Origin: Verrucomicrobiales bacterium
GTDB lineage: Bacteria; Verrucomicrobiota; Verrucomicrobiia; Verrucomicrobiales; Akkermansiaceae
Direction: 5' to 3'
DNA: 19,225 nucleotides
NCBI GenBank assembly: GCA_002729295.1
Contig: PBTU01000129.1
Location: 1 to 19,225, forward strand
Shown: positions 6,574 to 13,987 of the stretch, piece by piece
How the letters are laid out: each line of letters begins with the position of its first letter
How positions within the stretch are numbered: the stretch's first letter is position 1
Notes under the pieces: model-generated
Told to the model about the DNA's origin: nothing
Databases searched by the model: none
The model's input: the letters and a program-made list of their open reading frames with translations, nothing else
Translations under genes and position numbers: made by a program

Positions 6574-7734
6574 TCAGCGATTAGGCGCGAGTTCGAGGAC
6601 GAATCCTTTGAGATACTCCGTTTCTGGAATTGTAGTGATAATAGGATGATCGGGCCGCTGGCTGTGCGACTGGATGGTGCGAAGAGTGCGTTTTCCGTCG
6701 ATGGCGGCCCTTTGAATCGTCTCCAGGAATAGCTCGCGGGAAGCATGGTGGGAGCAGCAGAAGGTGGCGACCTGGCCATCGTGATTGAGCATCTTTAAGG
6801 CGCGGAGGTGGATCTCTTTATATCCGCGCATCGCGTCTTTAACCGTTTTCTTATTTCGGGTGAAGGAAGGCGGATCGAGAATGATGAGATCATAAGTTTC
6901 CTCGTGTCTTCGAAGGAAATCAAAGGCGTTGGAGGTAACCGTTTCGATTTCCACTCCGGTGAGTTTGGCGTTCCGCTTGGCCGCGGCGGTGGCTTCTTCG
7001 GAAATGTCGACTGCGAGCACGGATTCCGCCCCAGCTTTCATGCAGGCGAGGCCAAAGCCGCCTTGGTTGCAGAAAACGTCGAGGACTTTCTTGCCCTTTG
7101 CCAACTCGGCCACGCGGTCATAACTGTCCATGATGTCAAGGAATAGGCCTGTTTTTTGGCCGTTGGCGGGATCAATTTCGAAGATGGATCCCTGGTGCTC
7201 GACCGTGAAGGGCTCGGGCCGGCTTCCGTGGAGCATTTTGATTTCATTTTCTAGACCCTCGGCTTTACGCATCGAGGAATCATTGCGCAGTGTGATCGAT
7301 GCGGGATTACAGAGATCGATCAATGCCTCCGAGATGAGCTCTTTACGCTGATCCATTGCCAGAGTGGTCGTTTGAAGAACCAAGTGATCGCCGTATTTAT
7401 CAACAATGATACCCGGCAGGCCGTCGGATTCACTCCAGACAAGACGGCAGAGCTCGGGATCGATGTTGATTCTCTGGCGATAGGCAATGGCCTGACCGAT
7501 TCGTCGGGTGAAAAACTCCTGATCCAGCTTTTGAAGTCTCCGGGAAATGCGTCGGGCGACGATTTGGGAGTTGGGATTGTAAATACCGCAGCCGAGCGGG
7601 CGATCCTTGAAGTCCTTCAGGGTAATTAGGTCTCCAGGCAATGGATTTCCAAAGGTTTTTTGGATATCGGATGCATAAACCCATTCGTGTCCGTGGAAAA
7701 TTCGGGCGCGGGGTTTGATAATCAGGCCTGCCAT
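6574..7734 (-). CDS. rlmI: RlmI-type 23S rRNA (cytosine-C5) methyltransferase
   Basis: A cytosolic SAM-dependent methyltransferase of the RlmI/RlmK group (COG1092), expected to make m5C in 23S rRNA. From the ATG at 7732-7734 it has 386 residues, close to E. coli RlmI (about 396), and begins as the family does with a PUA domain (GHEWVYASDI at 15-24). Next come ESDGLPG at 102-108 and QKTGLFLDIMDSYDR at 193-207. The Rossmann domain shows motif I VLDVFCNQGGFGLAC at 217-231, AVDIS at 241-245, motif IV DPPSF at 287-291, TFCCSHH at 324-330 and the family ending DHPIITTIPETEYLKGF at 362-378. The frame remains open upstream to 8328, but that part is antisense to the Lys/Ala-rich gene and absent from the family, so it was trimmed. 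An ATG at about 7797 would add 21 unlikely residues. The exact rRNA position is unproven. Confidence 0.9.
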   Translation of the reverse strand: MAGLIIKPRARIFHGHEWVYASDIQKTFGNPLPGDLITLKDFKDRPLGCGIYNPNSQIVARRISRRLQKLDQEFFTRRIGQAIAYRQRINIDPELCRLVWSESDGLPGIIVDKYGDHLVLQTTTLAMDQRKELISEALIDLCNPASITLRNDSSMRKAEGLENEIKMLHGSRPEPFTVEHQGSIFEIDPANGQKTGLFLDIMDSYDRVAELAKGKKVLDVFCNQGGFGLACMKAGAESVLAVDISEEATAAAKRNAKLTGVEIETVTSNAFDFLRRHEETYDLIILDPPSFTRNKKTVKDAMRGYKEIHLRALKMLNHDGQVATFCCSHHASRELFLETIQRAAIDGKRTLRTIQSHSQRPDHPIITTIPETEYLKGFVLELAPNR

Positions 7735-7834
7735 GAGCAGAGAAAAGGGCAGGGGAATTGGAATATCAAGAACTGCCCGTCCTTTTCGCTTGATCATCGG
7801 GGTCTCTCTGCCTAAGCCCTCCCCACCTACAATT

Positions 7835-8161
7835 ATGGGCCAAAATCTTAAAACACGACTGAAGCGCCGCCGGAGAAGCCAATATCTCAAGCGGAAGAAC
7901 GAGCAGGCTAAAGCAAATGCTGCTATCAAGAAGGCCGCTCCCAAGGACGAAAAGCCTGCTAAAAAGGCCGCCAAGAAGGCCGCCAAGAAGGCTGCTAAGA
8001 AGGTTGCCAAGAAGGCTGCCAAGAAGGCTGCCAAAAAGACCGCCAAAAAAGCAGCTACCAAGAAAGTAGCCAAGAAAGCCGCCCCCAAAAAAGAGGCTGC
8101 TGCCAAGACTCCCGAGGTGAAAACCGAGGACGCTGGTGCTGAAACCAAGGAAGGGGAATAG
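7835..8161 (+). CDS. Small Lys/Ala-rich histone H1-like DNA/RNA-binding protein
   Basis: A protein of 108 residues from the ATG at 7835. It has three zones. Residues 1-25 are a very basic head (MGQNLKTRLKRRRRSQYLKRKN). Residues 42-86 are a nearly perfect KKAA repeat (about ten units with T or V variants). Residues 90-108 are an acidic tail (EVKTEDAGAETKEGE). KKAA tails resemble the C-terminal domain of eukaryotic histone H1 and bacterial Hc1/AlgP-type proteins, which bind nucleic acids without a fixed fold. The head is a pattern I associate with small Verrucomicrobial proteins. Nucleoid or RNA binding is inference. The frame is open upstream to 7715 but that would overlap rlmI; the chosen start is the first that gives the basic head. 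It diverges from rlmI across 100 bases and is followed by its own terminator. Confidence 0.8.
   Translation: MGQNLKTRLKRRRRSQYLKRKNEQAKANAAIKKAAPKDEKPAKKAAKKAAKKAAKKVAKKAAKKAAKKTAKKAATKKVAKKAAPKKEAAAKTPEVKTEDAGAETKEGE
7958..8083 (+). repeat. In-gene 12-base tandem repeat encoding KKAA
   Basis: About ten imperfect copies of a 12-base unit (consensus AAGAAGGC(T/C)GCC and variants) lie head to tail within the histone-like gene. The third codon positions vary between copies (GCC, GCT, GCA; AAG, AAA), so the protein repeat is better conserved than the DNA. Such arrays can expand or shrink by slippage. They also leave a long open antisense frame rich in FLAA that is not a gene. Confidence 0.85.
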
Positions 8162-8185
8162 GGCTCCTCTTCAAAAATAATGTTC

Positions 8186-8219
8186 AAAACCCGCTCGGCT
8201 TCGGTTTGGCGGGTTTTCT
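8186..8219 (+). terminator. Terminator after the histone-like gene
   Basis: AAAACCCGC and GCGGGTTTT pair as a 9-bp stem around a 14-base loop, followed by CTTTG. It starts about 25 bases after the stop codon of the histone-like gene and separates it from ftsH. Confidence 0.75.
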
Positions 8220-8316
8220 TTGCCTTGAATTCCCGAAAAAAGGAATTTCCATTCCGTTTTCTTGGGTTAGCGTTCCGCACCGGAAAAAGCAGCCTCCGGG
8301 CTGGCGGTATTTTATC

Positions 8317-10674
8317 ATGTCCGAGCAACAGCCACCTGAACCACCGAACTCGAAGAAATCGTCACAAAGTCCCACTCCTGAGGGCGGCGTGAACTGGAAG
8401 GTGATCATCCTATTTACCATTGCGATCGCGATTATCTATTTTGCCTTCATGTCTGATCAATCAGGCAAAGACAAAACGCTGACATTCCCTGAGTTTCGGG
8501 AGGCCTTTCTTGAAGGCCGGATTCTTCAAACCACCGCTGATGATTTTAAGAAAGGTCAGCTGGAGCTGGTCACTTACAGCGGAGAAACCCGTGCTGAGGT
8601 GAAGGGGTTTTTCCATGACTCGGATATCCTGGTCGAGGAGTGGAGCGAGAGGAATCCGATCAAATCATCGATTCAACTCGATATCGATACGCTCACTTCT
8701 GAACTTTATCAGACCTTTGGTGAGAAGTTGGAATGGGTCGAGGAACAACCAGTAGGTGCCGAAGGTTCCGAGTTGGTGCCATTCTCCAAACTGAAAGGAT
8801 TGCTTGCGGAAAACAAACTTGTTCTTGGGCCAGATCAAAGCTTCAAAATTTTCCGTGATGCCGAGTCCAAGGAAGCGACTCTTTTCGCAACATCCGGAAA
8901 CCCGGTGCCATTCGACTCTGAAAAACTCAAGGAGATGAAAGTCGGCGAATTCGTGGTTAAATTAAACACCATCGTGATGCGTGATGATTTGGCTGCCTTG
9001 GTTAAATCTAACATCAAAACCCGCAGCGAAGACAATACCTTTGGGAAAGTGATGCTGAGTTTCCTTCCGGTCCTTCTCTTGATCACGCTGATCTTCTTCC
9101 TTTTCCGCCATCAGATGAAGTCTGCAGGTAAGGGGGCGATGAGCTTTGGGAAGTCCAAAGCCAAGATGCTCACGATGGATCAGCAAAAGGTGACCTTTAA
9201 GGATGTTGCCGGAATCCAAGAGGCCAAGGAAGAGTTGTTCGAAATCGTTGATTTCCTTCGTGACCCTCGCAAGTTCCAAGCGCTCGGCGGACAGATCCCC
9301 AAAGGTGTTCTCATGGTAGGTCCTCCGGGAACGGGTAAGACTCTTCTCGCTCGTGCGATTGCCGGTGAGGCGGACGTTCCATTCTTCTCCATCAGCGGAT
9401 CTGACTTTGTCGAAATGTTCGTCGGTGTGGGTGCCAGCCGTGTTCGCGATATGTTCGAACAAGGCAAAAAGCACGCTCCTTGTTTGGTCTTCATTGATGA
9501 GATTGACGCGGTCGGTCGTCATCGTGGTCACGGCATGGGCGGTGGTCATGACGAACGCGAGCAGACCTTGAATGCACTTCTAGTCGAGATGGATGGTTTT
9601 GATACCCAGGAAGGGGTGATCATCATTGCTGCGACCAACCGTCCCGATGTTCTTGATCCCGCCTTGCTTCGTCCCGGTCGTTTCGACCGACAGGTGACGG
9701 TTTCTCTGGCTGATGTCAAAGGGCGTGAGCAAATTCTCAAAGTTCATTCCAAGAAAATCAAACTGGCTGAGGGCGTTGACCTCGGGGTGATCGCCAAAGG
9801 AACTCCGGGATTCTCGGGAGCTGAACTGGCCAATTTAATCAATGAGGCCGCTCTTCTTGCGGCTCGTAAAGGGATTAAGGCGGTGACTTTGGCCGAGATG
9901 GAGGAGGCTCGTGACAAAGTCCGTTGGGGGCGTGAACGTCGCAGCATGGCTCTTTCCGAGGAAGATAAACTCAAGACTGCGTATCATGAAGCTGGTCACG
10001 CCATCTTGAATGAAGTAATCGAGCATACCGACCCGCTTCATAAAGTGACGATTATTCCTCGTGGTCCCTCTCTAGGCTCCACAATGTTCCTTCCTGAGGG
10101 CGATCGTTTTAGCTATCACAAAAAGGAAATGCTAGCGCAGCTGGTCGTGCTCATGGGCGGGCGTGTGGCGGAAGAGATCATGCTTGATGATGTCGCAAGC
10201 GGAGCCAGTGGTGATATCCACATGGCAACCAGCCTGGCTCGCCGCATGGTTTGCGAGTGGGGAATGAGTGACAAGATGGGCATGATCGAATATGGCGACG
10301 GTGGAAGCGCCGGATTCCTCGCTAAGGACATGATGAATCATTCCAACAATTACTCTGAAGCCACCGCGCAACAGATCGATGCAGAGATTAAGCGCTTTAT
10401 CGACGAGTCCTATGCTCTGGCGCAAAAGGAACTCACAGAGCGAAAAGATCTCCTTGAGTTGATTGCTCAGGCCTTGATGGAATTCGAAACCCTCGACGCC
10501 AATCATATTAGTGATCTCATCGAGCACGGCGAAATGAAGGATCCACCCAATCCGCCGGCACCTCCCGAGGTTCCCGATGAAATGAAAAAAGAGGAAGCTC
10601 CAAAGGAAGTGAAGGAGTCCAAAGATGAGGACGACGACTCTTTGCCAGGGGAAATTGTGGGAGCTCCAGCTTAA
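8317..10674 (+). CDS. ftsH: ATP-dependent zinc metalloprotease FtsH
   Basis: An inner-membrane hexameric AAA+ protease that degrades damaged membrane and short-lived cytosolic proteins. From the ATG at 8317 it has 785 residues. Membrane segments are at about 28-44 and 246-264. The AAA module has Walker A GPPGTGKT at 335-342, the pore-loop FVEMFVGVGASR at 364-375, Walker B VFIDE at 391-395 and the second region of homology NRPDVLDPALLRPGRFDRQ at 441-459. The zinc site is HEAGH at 557-561 with Asp633 (SGDI) as probable third ligand. The loop between the membrane segments is about 200 residues against roughly 75 in E. coli and seems to hold two copies of the FtsH extracellular domain (about 55-135 and 154-230). 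The tail (740-785) is rich in Pro, Glu and Lys. The frame is open upstream to 8206, but that part overlaps the terminator and is not FtsH-like. No Shine-Dalgarno is seen. Confidence 0.97.
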   Translation: MSEQQPPEPPNSKKSSQSPTPEGGVNWKVIILFTIAIAIIYFAFMSDQSGKDKTLTFPEFREAFLEGRILQTTADDFKKGQLELVTYSGETRAEVKGFFHDSDILVEEWSERNPIKSSIQLDIDTLTSELYQTFGEKLEWVEEQPVGAEGSELVPFSKLKGLLAENKLVLGPDQSFKIFRDAESKEATLFATSGNPVPFDSEKLKEMKVGEFVVKLNTIVMRDDLAALVKSNIKTRSEDNTFGKVMLSFLPVLLLITLIFFLFRHQMKSAGKGAMSFGKSKAKMLTMDQQKVTFKDVAGIQEAKEELFEIVDFLRDPRKFQALGGQIPKGVLMVGPPGTGKTLLARAIAGEADVPFFSISGSDFVEMFVGVGASRVRDMFEQGKKHAPCLVFIDEIDAVGRHRGHGMGGGHDEREQTLNALLVEMDGFDTQEGVIIIAATNRPDVLDPALLRPGRFDRQVTVSLADVKGREQILKVHSKKIKLAEGVDLGVIAKGTPGFSGAELANLINEAALLAARKGIKAVTLAEMEEARDKVRWGRERRSMALSEEDKLKTAYHEAGHAILNEVIEHTDPLHKVTIIPRGPSLGSTMFLPEGDRFSYHKKEMLAQLVVLMGGRVAEEIMLDDVASGASGDIHMATSLARRMVCEWGMSDKMGMIEYGDGGSAGFLAKDMMNHSNNYSEATAQQIDAEIKRFIDESYALAQKELTERKDLLELIAQALMEFETLDANHISDLIEHGEMKDPPNPPAPPEVPDEMKKEEAPKEVKESKDEDDDSLPGEIVGAPA

Positions 10675-10721
10675 GAAATTTTTCGGGAAATTAGATCTCT
10701 CTTCATACCCCCTCAAAGATC

Positions 10722-11648
10722 ATGGAAAACGTTGTTATTATTGGAACCGGTTGTGCCGGCTGGACGGCTGCCATTTATACTGGTCGCGCAAATCTTTCCC
10801 CTCTTGTCCTATCGGGTACCCAACTCGGCGGTCAGCTCACGACTACGACCGAAGTTGAAAACTTCCCGGGCTTTCCCGAGGGAGTGATGGGCCCTGAGCT
10901 GATGGGCCGGATGCAACAGCAGGCTGAAAAGTTTGGAGCCCGGGTCGAATATAAGAAGGTCGTCGAAATAGCAAAGAATGACGATGGAACCTTTACCATC
11001 AAGACTGACTCGGACGAGATTCAGAGTAAGACCGTCATTATCGCCACCGGAGCAGCTCCTCGATACCTCGGCCTGGAGAACGAAATGGAGTTGGTCGGTC
11101 ACGGAGTGACTTCCTGTGCGACCTGTGATGGTGCATTTTACCGTGATGTCCCGGTCGCGGTTGTCGGTGGAGGTGACTCGGCTTGTGAGGAAGCCAACTT
11201 TCTCACGCGCTTTGCTTCCAGGGTATATCTCATCCATCGTCGCGATGAACTTCGCGCTTCCAAGATCATGGCTGACCGTGTTCTTGCCAACGAGAAGGTT
11301 GAGCCGATTTGGGATTCTGCGATCACCGAGTATCTCACCGATGAGGCCGGCGAAGTTCGAGCCGTCACTCTAAAAAACTTGGAATCAGGTGATGAGTCCG
11401 AGCTTGAAGTGAAATGTGTTTTCGTGGCCATTGGTCATGTTCCCAATAGTCAGTTTGTGGGTGATTTGGTCGATCTTGACGAGGGTGGTTACATTCTGCA
11501 AAACGCGCATAGCACTGGGACTAAAACGCCGGGGATTTTCGCGTCAGGTGACGTCGCCGATCATGTCTATCGTCAGGCTATCACGGCGGCTGGTCAGGGT
11601 TGTGCTGCGGCTCTTGAAGCCGAGCGGTATCTCGCTGACAGCGAGTAA
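10722..11648 (+). CDS. trxB: Thioredoxin-disulfide reductase
   Basis: A cytosolic FAD/NADPH enzyme that reduces thioredoxin; 308 residues, normal for low-molecular-weight bacterial TrxB. The FAD loop is GTGCAG at 8-13 (Cys where most have Pro), with GGQLTTTTEVENFPGFP at 36-52. The NADPH domain has GGGDSA at 149-154 and HRRDELRAS at 172-180, which provides the arginines for the 2'-phosphate and so NADPH preference. The redox pair is Cys132-A-T-Cys135. The second FAD motif GIFASGDVAD is at 271-280, followed by QAITAAGQGCAAA. It follows ftsH by 47 bases without a clear terminator, so the two may be co-transcribed; its own terminator is at 11666-11698. No Shine-Dalgarno; CATACCCCCTCA sits 7 bases before the ATG. 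Confidence 0.97.
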   Translation: MENVVIIGTGCAGWTAAIYTGRANLSPLVLSGTQLGGQLTTTTEVENFPGFPEGVMGPELMGRMQQQAEKFGARVEYKKVVEIAKNDDGTFTIKTDSDEIQSKTVIIATGAAPRYLGLENEMELVGHGVTSCATCDGAFYRDVPVAVVGGGDSACEEANFLTRFASRVYLIHRRDELRASKIMADRVLANEKVEPIWDSAITEYLTDEAGEVRAVTLKNLESGDESELEVKCVFVAIGHVPNSQFVGDLVDLDEGGYILQNAHSTGTKTPGIFASGDVADHVYRQAITAAGQGCAAALEAERYLADSE

Positions 11649-11665
11649 GGCTTGTGCGATTTCGG

Positions 11666-11698
11666 AAAGTCCGGAGATTCGTTCTCCGGGCTTTTTTC
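11666..11698 (+). terminator. Rho-independent terminator of trxB
   Basis: AGTCCGGAGA, a TTCGT loop and TCTCCGGGCT form a 10-bp stem followed by TTTTTCTT. It starts 20 bases after the trxB stop codon and lies before the sulfatase gene, which therefore needs its own promoter in 11699-11776 (none convincingly identified). Confidence 0.9.
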
Positions 11699-11776
11699 TT
11701 ACTTGAGCAATCTCTTGAAAAAGGCGCTGTATCCGGGTTGCTCCATTGCCTTACCATCCAGTCCACAGACATCTTT

Positions 11777-13987
11777 ATGAACATGACTTCCTGCCTTCGG
11801 CCCCAACGTGCTCTTCTCTCTGTACTCAGCTTCCTTCCGGGAATGGCGAGCACCGAGGAACGCCCCAATATCCTTTTTCTCTTTTCCGATGATCATGCTC
11901 CGAATGCCATCTCCTGCTATCCCGGCGGACTTTTTGACGAGCTTGCTCCGACGCCGTCGATTGATCGCATTGCCAAGGAGGGCTTGATCTTTACAAATAG
12001 CTTTTGCGCCAACGGAATTTGCGGTCCCTCTCGGGCCTCTATTTTGACCGGGAAGCACAGTCACATGAATGGCTTTCTCGATAACAACTCTTCGCACTTT
12101 GATGGGTTGCAGCAGACCTTTCCCCAGCTTCTGGGTAAGACAGGATACCAGTCAGCCATGATTGGAAAGTGGCACCTTCATTCTAATCCCGTTGGTTTCG
12201 ACTTTTGGCGAATTCTTCCCGGGCAGGGAAGTTATTACAATCCAGACTTCATTGAAATGGACGGGAGCCGCAAGCGTTACGAAGGATACGGCAACGATAA
12301 GGTGACCGAGTTTTCTCTCGAATGGCTCAAGAATGGCCGCGATAAGAGCAAGCCCTTCGTGATGATGTCGCAGTTCAAGGCCCCTCACCGCAACTGGTCG
12401 CCGGCTTTGCGTCACATCAAGATGTTTGATGGCGTCACCATGCCTGAGCCGGACACATTGTTTGATGCGTATGAAAACCGGTCTTCCGTGCTCAAAGAAC
12501 ACGCCATGGGAATCGACAAGCACATGTTTTGGGGTTGGGACATGAAGTTCCATGATAAGAATCCCTTTCCCAATCACTTTATGGGTGGGCTTGCCAATGG
12601 CGAATACAAGCGGATGACTCCCGAGCAAAAGAAAGCCTGGGATGCCGTTTATGAGCCGCAGAACCAGAAATTCATCGTGGACATGAAAGCGGGTAAGCTT
12701 ACCGACAAGGATGTCGTTCGATGGAAATATCAGCGCTATATTAAGGACTATCTCGCGACGATTCGCAGTATGGACGAGGGGATTGGAAAGATTCTCGATT
12801 ACCTCGATGAGTCTGGCTTGGCAAAAAACACGATTGTAATCTATTCCTCGGACCAAGGGTTTTATCTTGGTGAACACGGATGGTACGACAAGCGCTGGAT
12901 GTTTGAAGAGTCTTTTCAGATGCCCTTCGTGATTCGCTGGCCTGGCGTGATTAAGCCGGGTTCGTCGTCAAAGGCGCTCATTCAAAATATTGATTACGCT
13001 TCAACATTCCTCGATGTCTGCGGAGCGGAGATTCCCAAAGATCTTCAAGGGAGGAGCTTGGTTCCCGTCCTCAAGAATAGTGGCATGGCTCCAGATGATT
13101 GGCGGAAATCGATCTACTATACCTACTACGGAGAGCGGACCCATCAGGTGGCAGCTCATGATGGAGTGCGCACGGAAGACTTTACTGCCTTCTATGTGCC
13201 CAAAACGAGAGAATGGCAGTTGTTTGATCTTAAGAAAGATCCGCAGCAGATGAAGAGTGTTCACAAGGACCCCGCTTACACAGCGAAGCTCAGTGAGCTT
13301 CAGAAGGAGTATGCCAAGCTGAAAGATAAGTATCGTGCGCACTCGGCGATCCTTCGCGCTGATCGGAACAACCAAGAATGGTGGAAAAAGCGCCACGCCC
13401 AGAAAGTGGCCGAAGCTCGCAAGCAGCCCCACGATCTTATCTTCATTGGTGATTCCATCACGCATTCTTGGGAGAATGCTGGTAAGACCACCTGGGAGAA
13501 ATATTACGGCGAGCGCAAAGCCTTGAATCTTGGTTTTTCGGGCGATCGGACCGAACACGTTCTCTGGAGGATCAATAATCGTGAGTTGCAGAAGCAGAAA
13601 AATGCTAAGGCCATCGTGATGATGATCGGCACGAATAATACCGGACATAGTCAGCAGGATCCGAGTGAGACTGCCGACGGAATTGAGCGAATCCTCTCCG
13701 CGCTTCGTGCTCGTTGTCCCCAGGCGAAAGTTTTACTCTTAGGTATTTTCCCTCGTGACCACAAGCCAGATGGGAAGCTCCGACAGATTAACAATGCCAT
13801 CAACGAACGCATCGCAAAACTTGCTGATGGCGAGCGGGTGCACTTCATGGATATCGGGGGCAAGTTCCTCGATAAGGATGGGGTTTTGCCCAAGGAAATC
13901 ATGCCTGACTTCCTTCACCCAAAAGCAGAAGGATACAGGATTTGGGCCGAGGCGATCGAGCCCAAGCTGAGGGAGTTCGGGCTTTAG
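11777..13987 (+). CDS. Secreted sulfatase fused to a C-terminal SGNH/GDSL esterase domain
   Basis: A protein of 736 residues from the ATG at 11777 (a second ATG two codons on is equally possible). Residues 1-25 form a signal peptide ending GMAS. Residues 30-520 are a formylglycine sulfatase: metal ligands DD at 38-39; the active-site motif C82-G-P-S-R86, in which Cys82 would be converted to formylglycine; TGKHSH at 91-96; GKWHL at 130-134; KAPHRNW at 201-207; and SDQGF at 358-362 (metal). The pattern is that of N-acetylglucosamine-6-sulfatase-like enzymes acting on glycans. Residues 545-736 are a complete SGNH hydrolase: GDSITHSW at 558-565 (Ser560), FSGDR at 587-591, GTNN at 618-621 and DFLHP at 711-715. 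This domain probably removes acetyl groups. Both activities on one exported chain fit stripping sulfate and acetyl groups from one polysaccharide. The stop overlaps that of selO. Confidence 0.93.
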   Translation: MNMTSCLRPQRALLSVLSFLPGMASTEERPNILFLFSDDHAPNAISCYPGGLFDELAPTPSIDRIAKEGLIFTNSFCANGICGPSRASILTGKHSHMNGFLDNNSSHFDGLQQTFPQLLGKTGYQSAMIGKWHLHSNPVGFDFWRILPGQGSYYNPDFIEMDGSRKRYEGYGNDKVTEFSLEWLKNGRDKSKPFVMMSQFKAPHRNWSPALRHIKMFDGVTMPEPDTLFDAYENRSSVLKEHAMGIDKHMFWGWDMKFHDKNPFPNHFMGGLANGEYKRMTPEQKKAWDAVYEPQNQKFIVDMKAGKLTDKDVVRWKYQRYIKDYLATIRSMDEGIGKILDYLDESGLAKNTIVIYSSDQGFYLGEHGWYDKRWMFEESFQMPFVIRWPGVIKPGSSSKALIQNIDYASTFLDVCGAEIPKDLQGRSLVPVLKNSGMAPDDWRKSIYYTYYGERTHQVAAHDGVRTEDFTAFYVPKTREWQLFDLKKDPQQMKSVHKDPAYTAKLSELQKEYAKLKDKYRAHSAILRADRNNQEWWKKRHAQKVAEARKQPHDLIFIGDSITHSWENAGKTTWEKYYGERKALNLGFSGDRTEHVLWRINNRELQKQKNAKAIVMMIGTNNTGHSQQDPSETADGIERILSALRARCPQAKVLLLGIFPRDHKPDGKLRQINNAINERIAKLADGERVHFMDIGGKFLDKDGVLPKEIMPDFLHPKAEGYRIWAEAIEPKLREFGL

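Noticed and set aside
7958..8083. Repeat array considered as CRISPR or intergenic satellite
   Set aside because: Units are 12 bases with no spacers, lie in frame, and encode KKAA.
8206..8316. N-terminal extension of FtsH
   Set aside because: Overlaps the terminator of the histone-like gene, and the 37 extra residues are not FtsH-like.
7735..8328. Upstream extension of rlmI to 584 residues with an FLAAFLAA-rich N-terminus
   Set aside because: It is the antisense reading of the KKAA repeat, matches nothing in the RlmI family, and would cover the divergent histone-like gene.
10132..10716. Minus-strand frame of 194 residues
   Set aside because: Shadow of the FtsH protease domain.
11654..11776. 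N-terminal extension of the sulfatase
   Set aside because: Runs through the trxB terminator; the ATG at 11777 gives a proper signal peptide.
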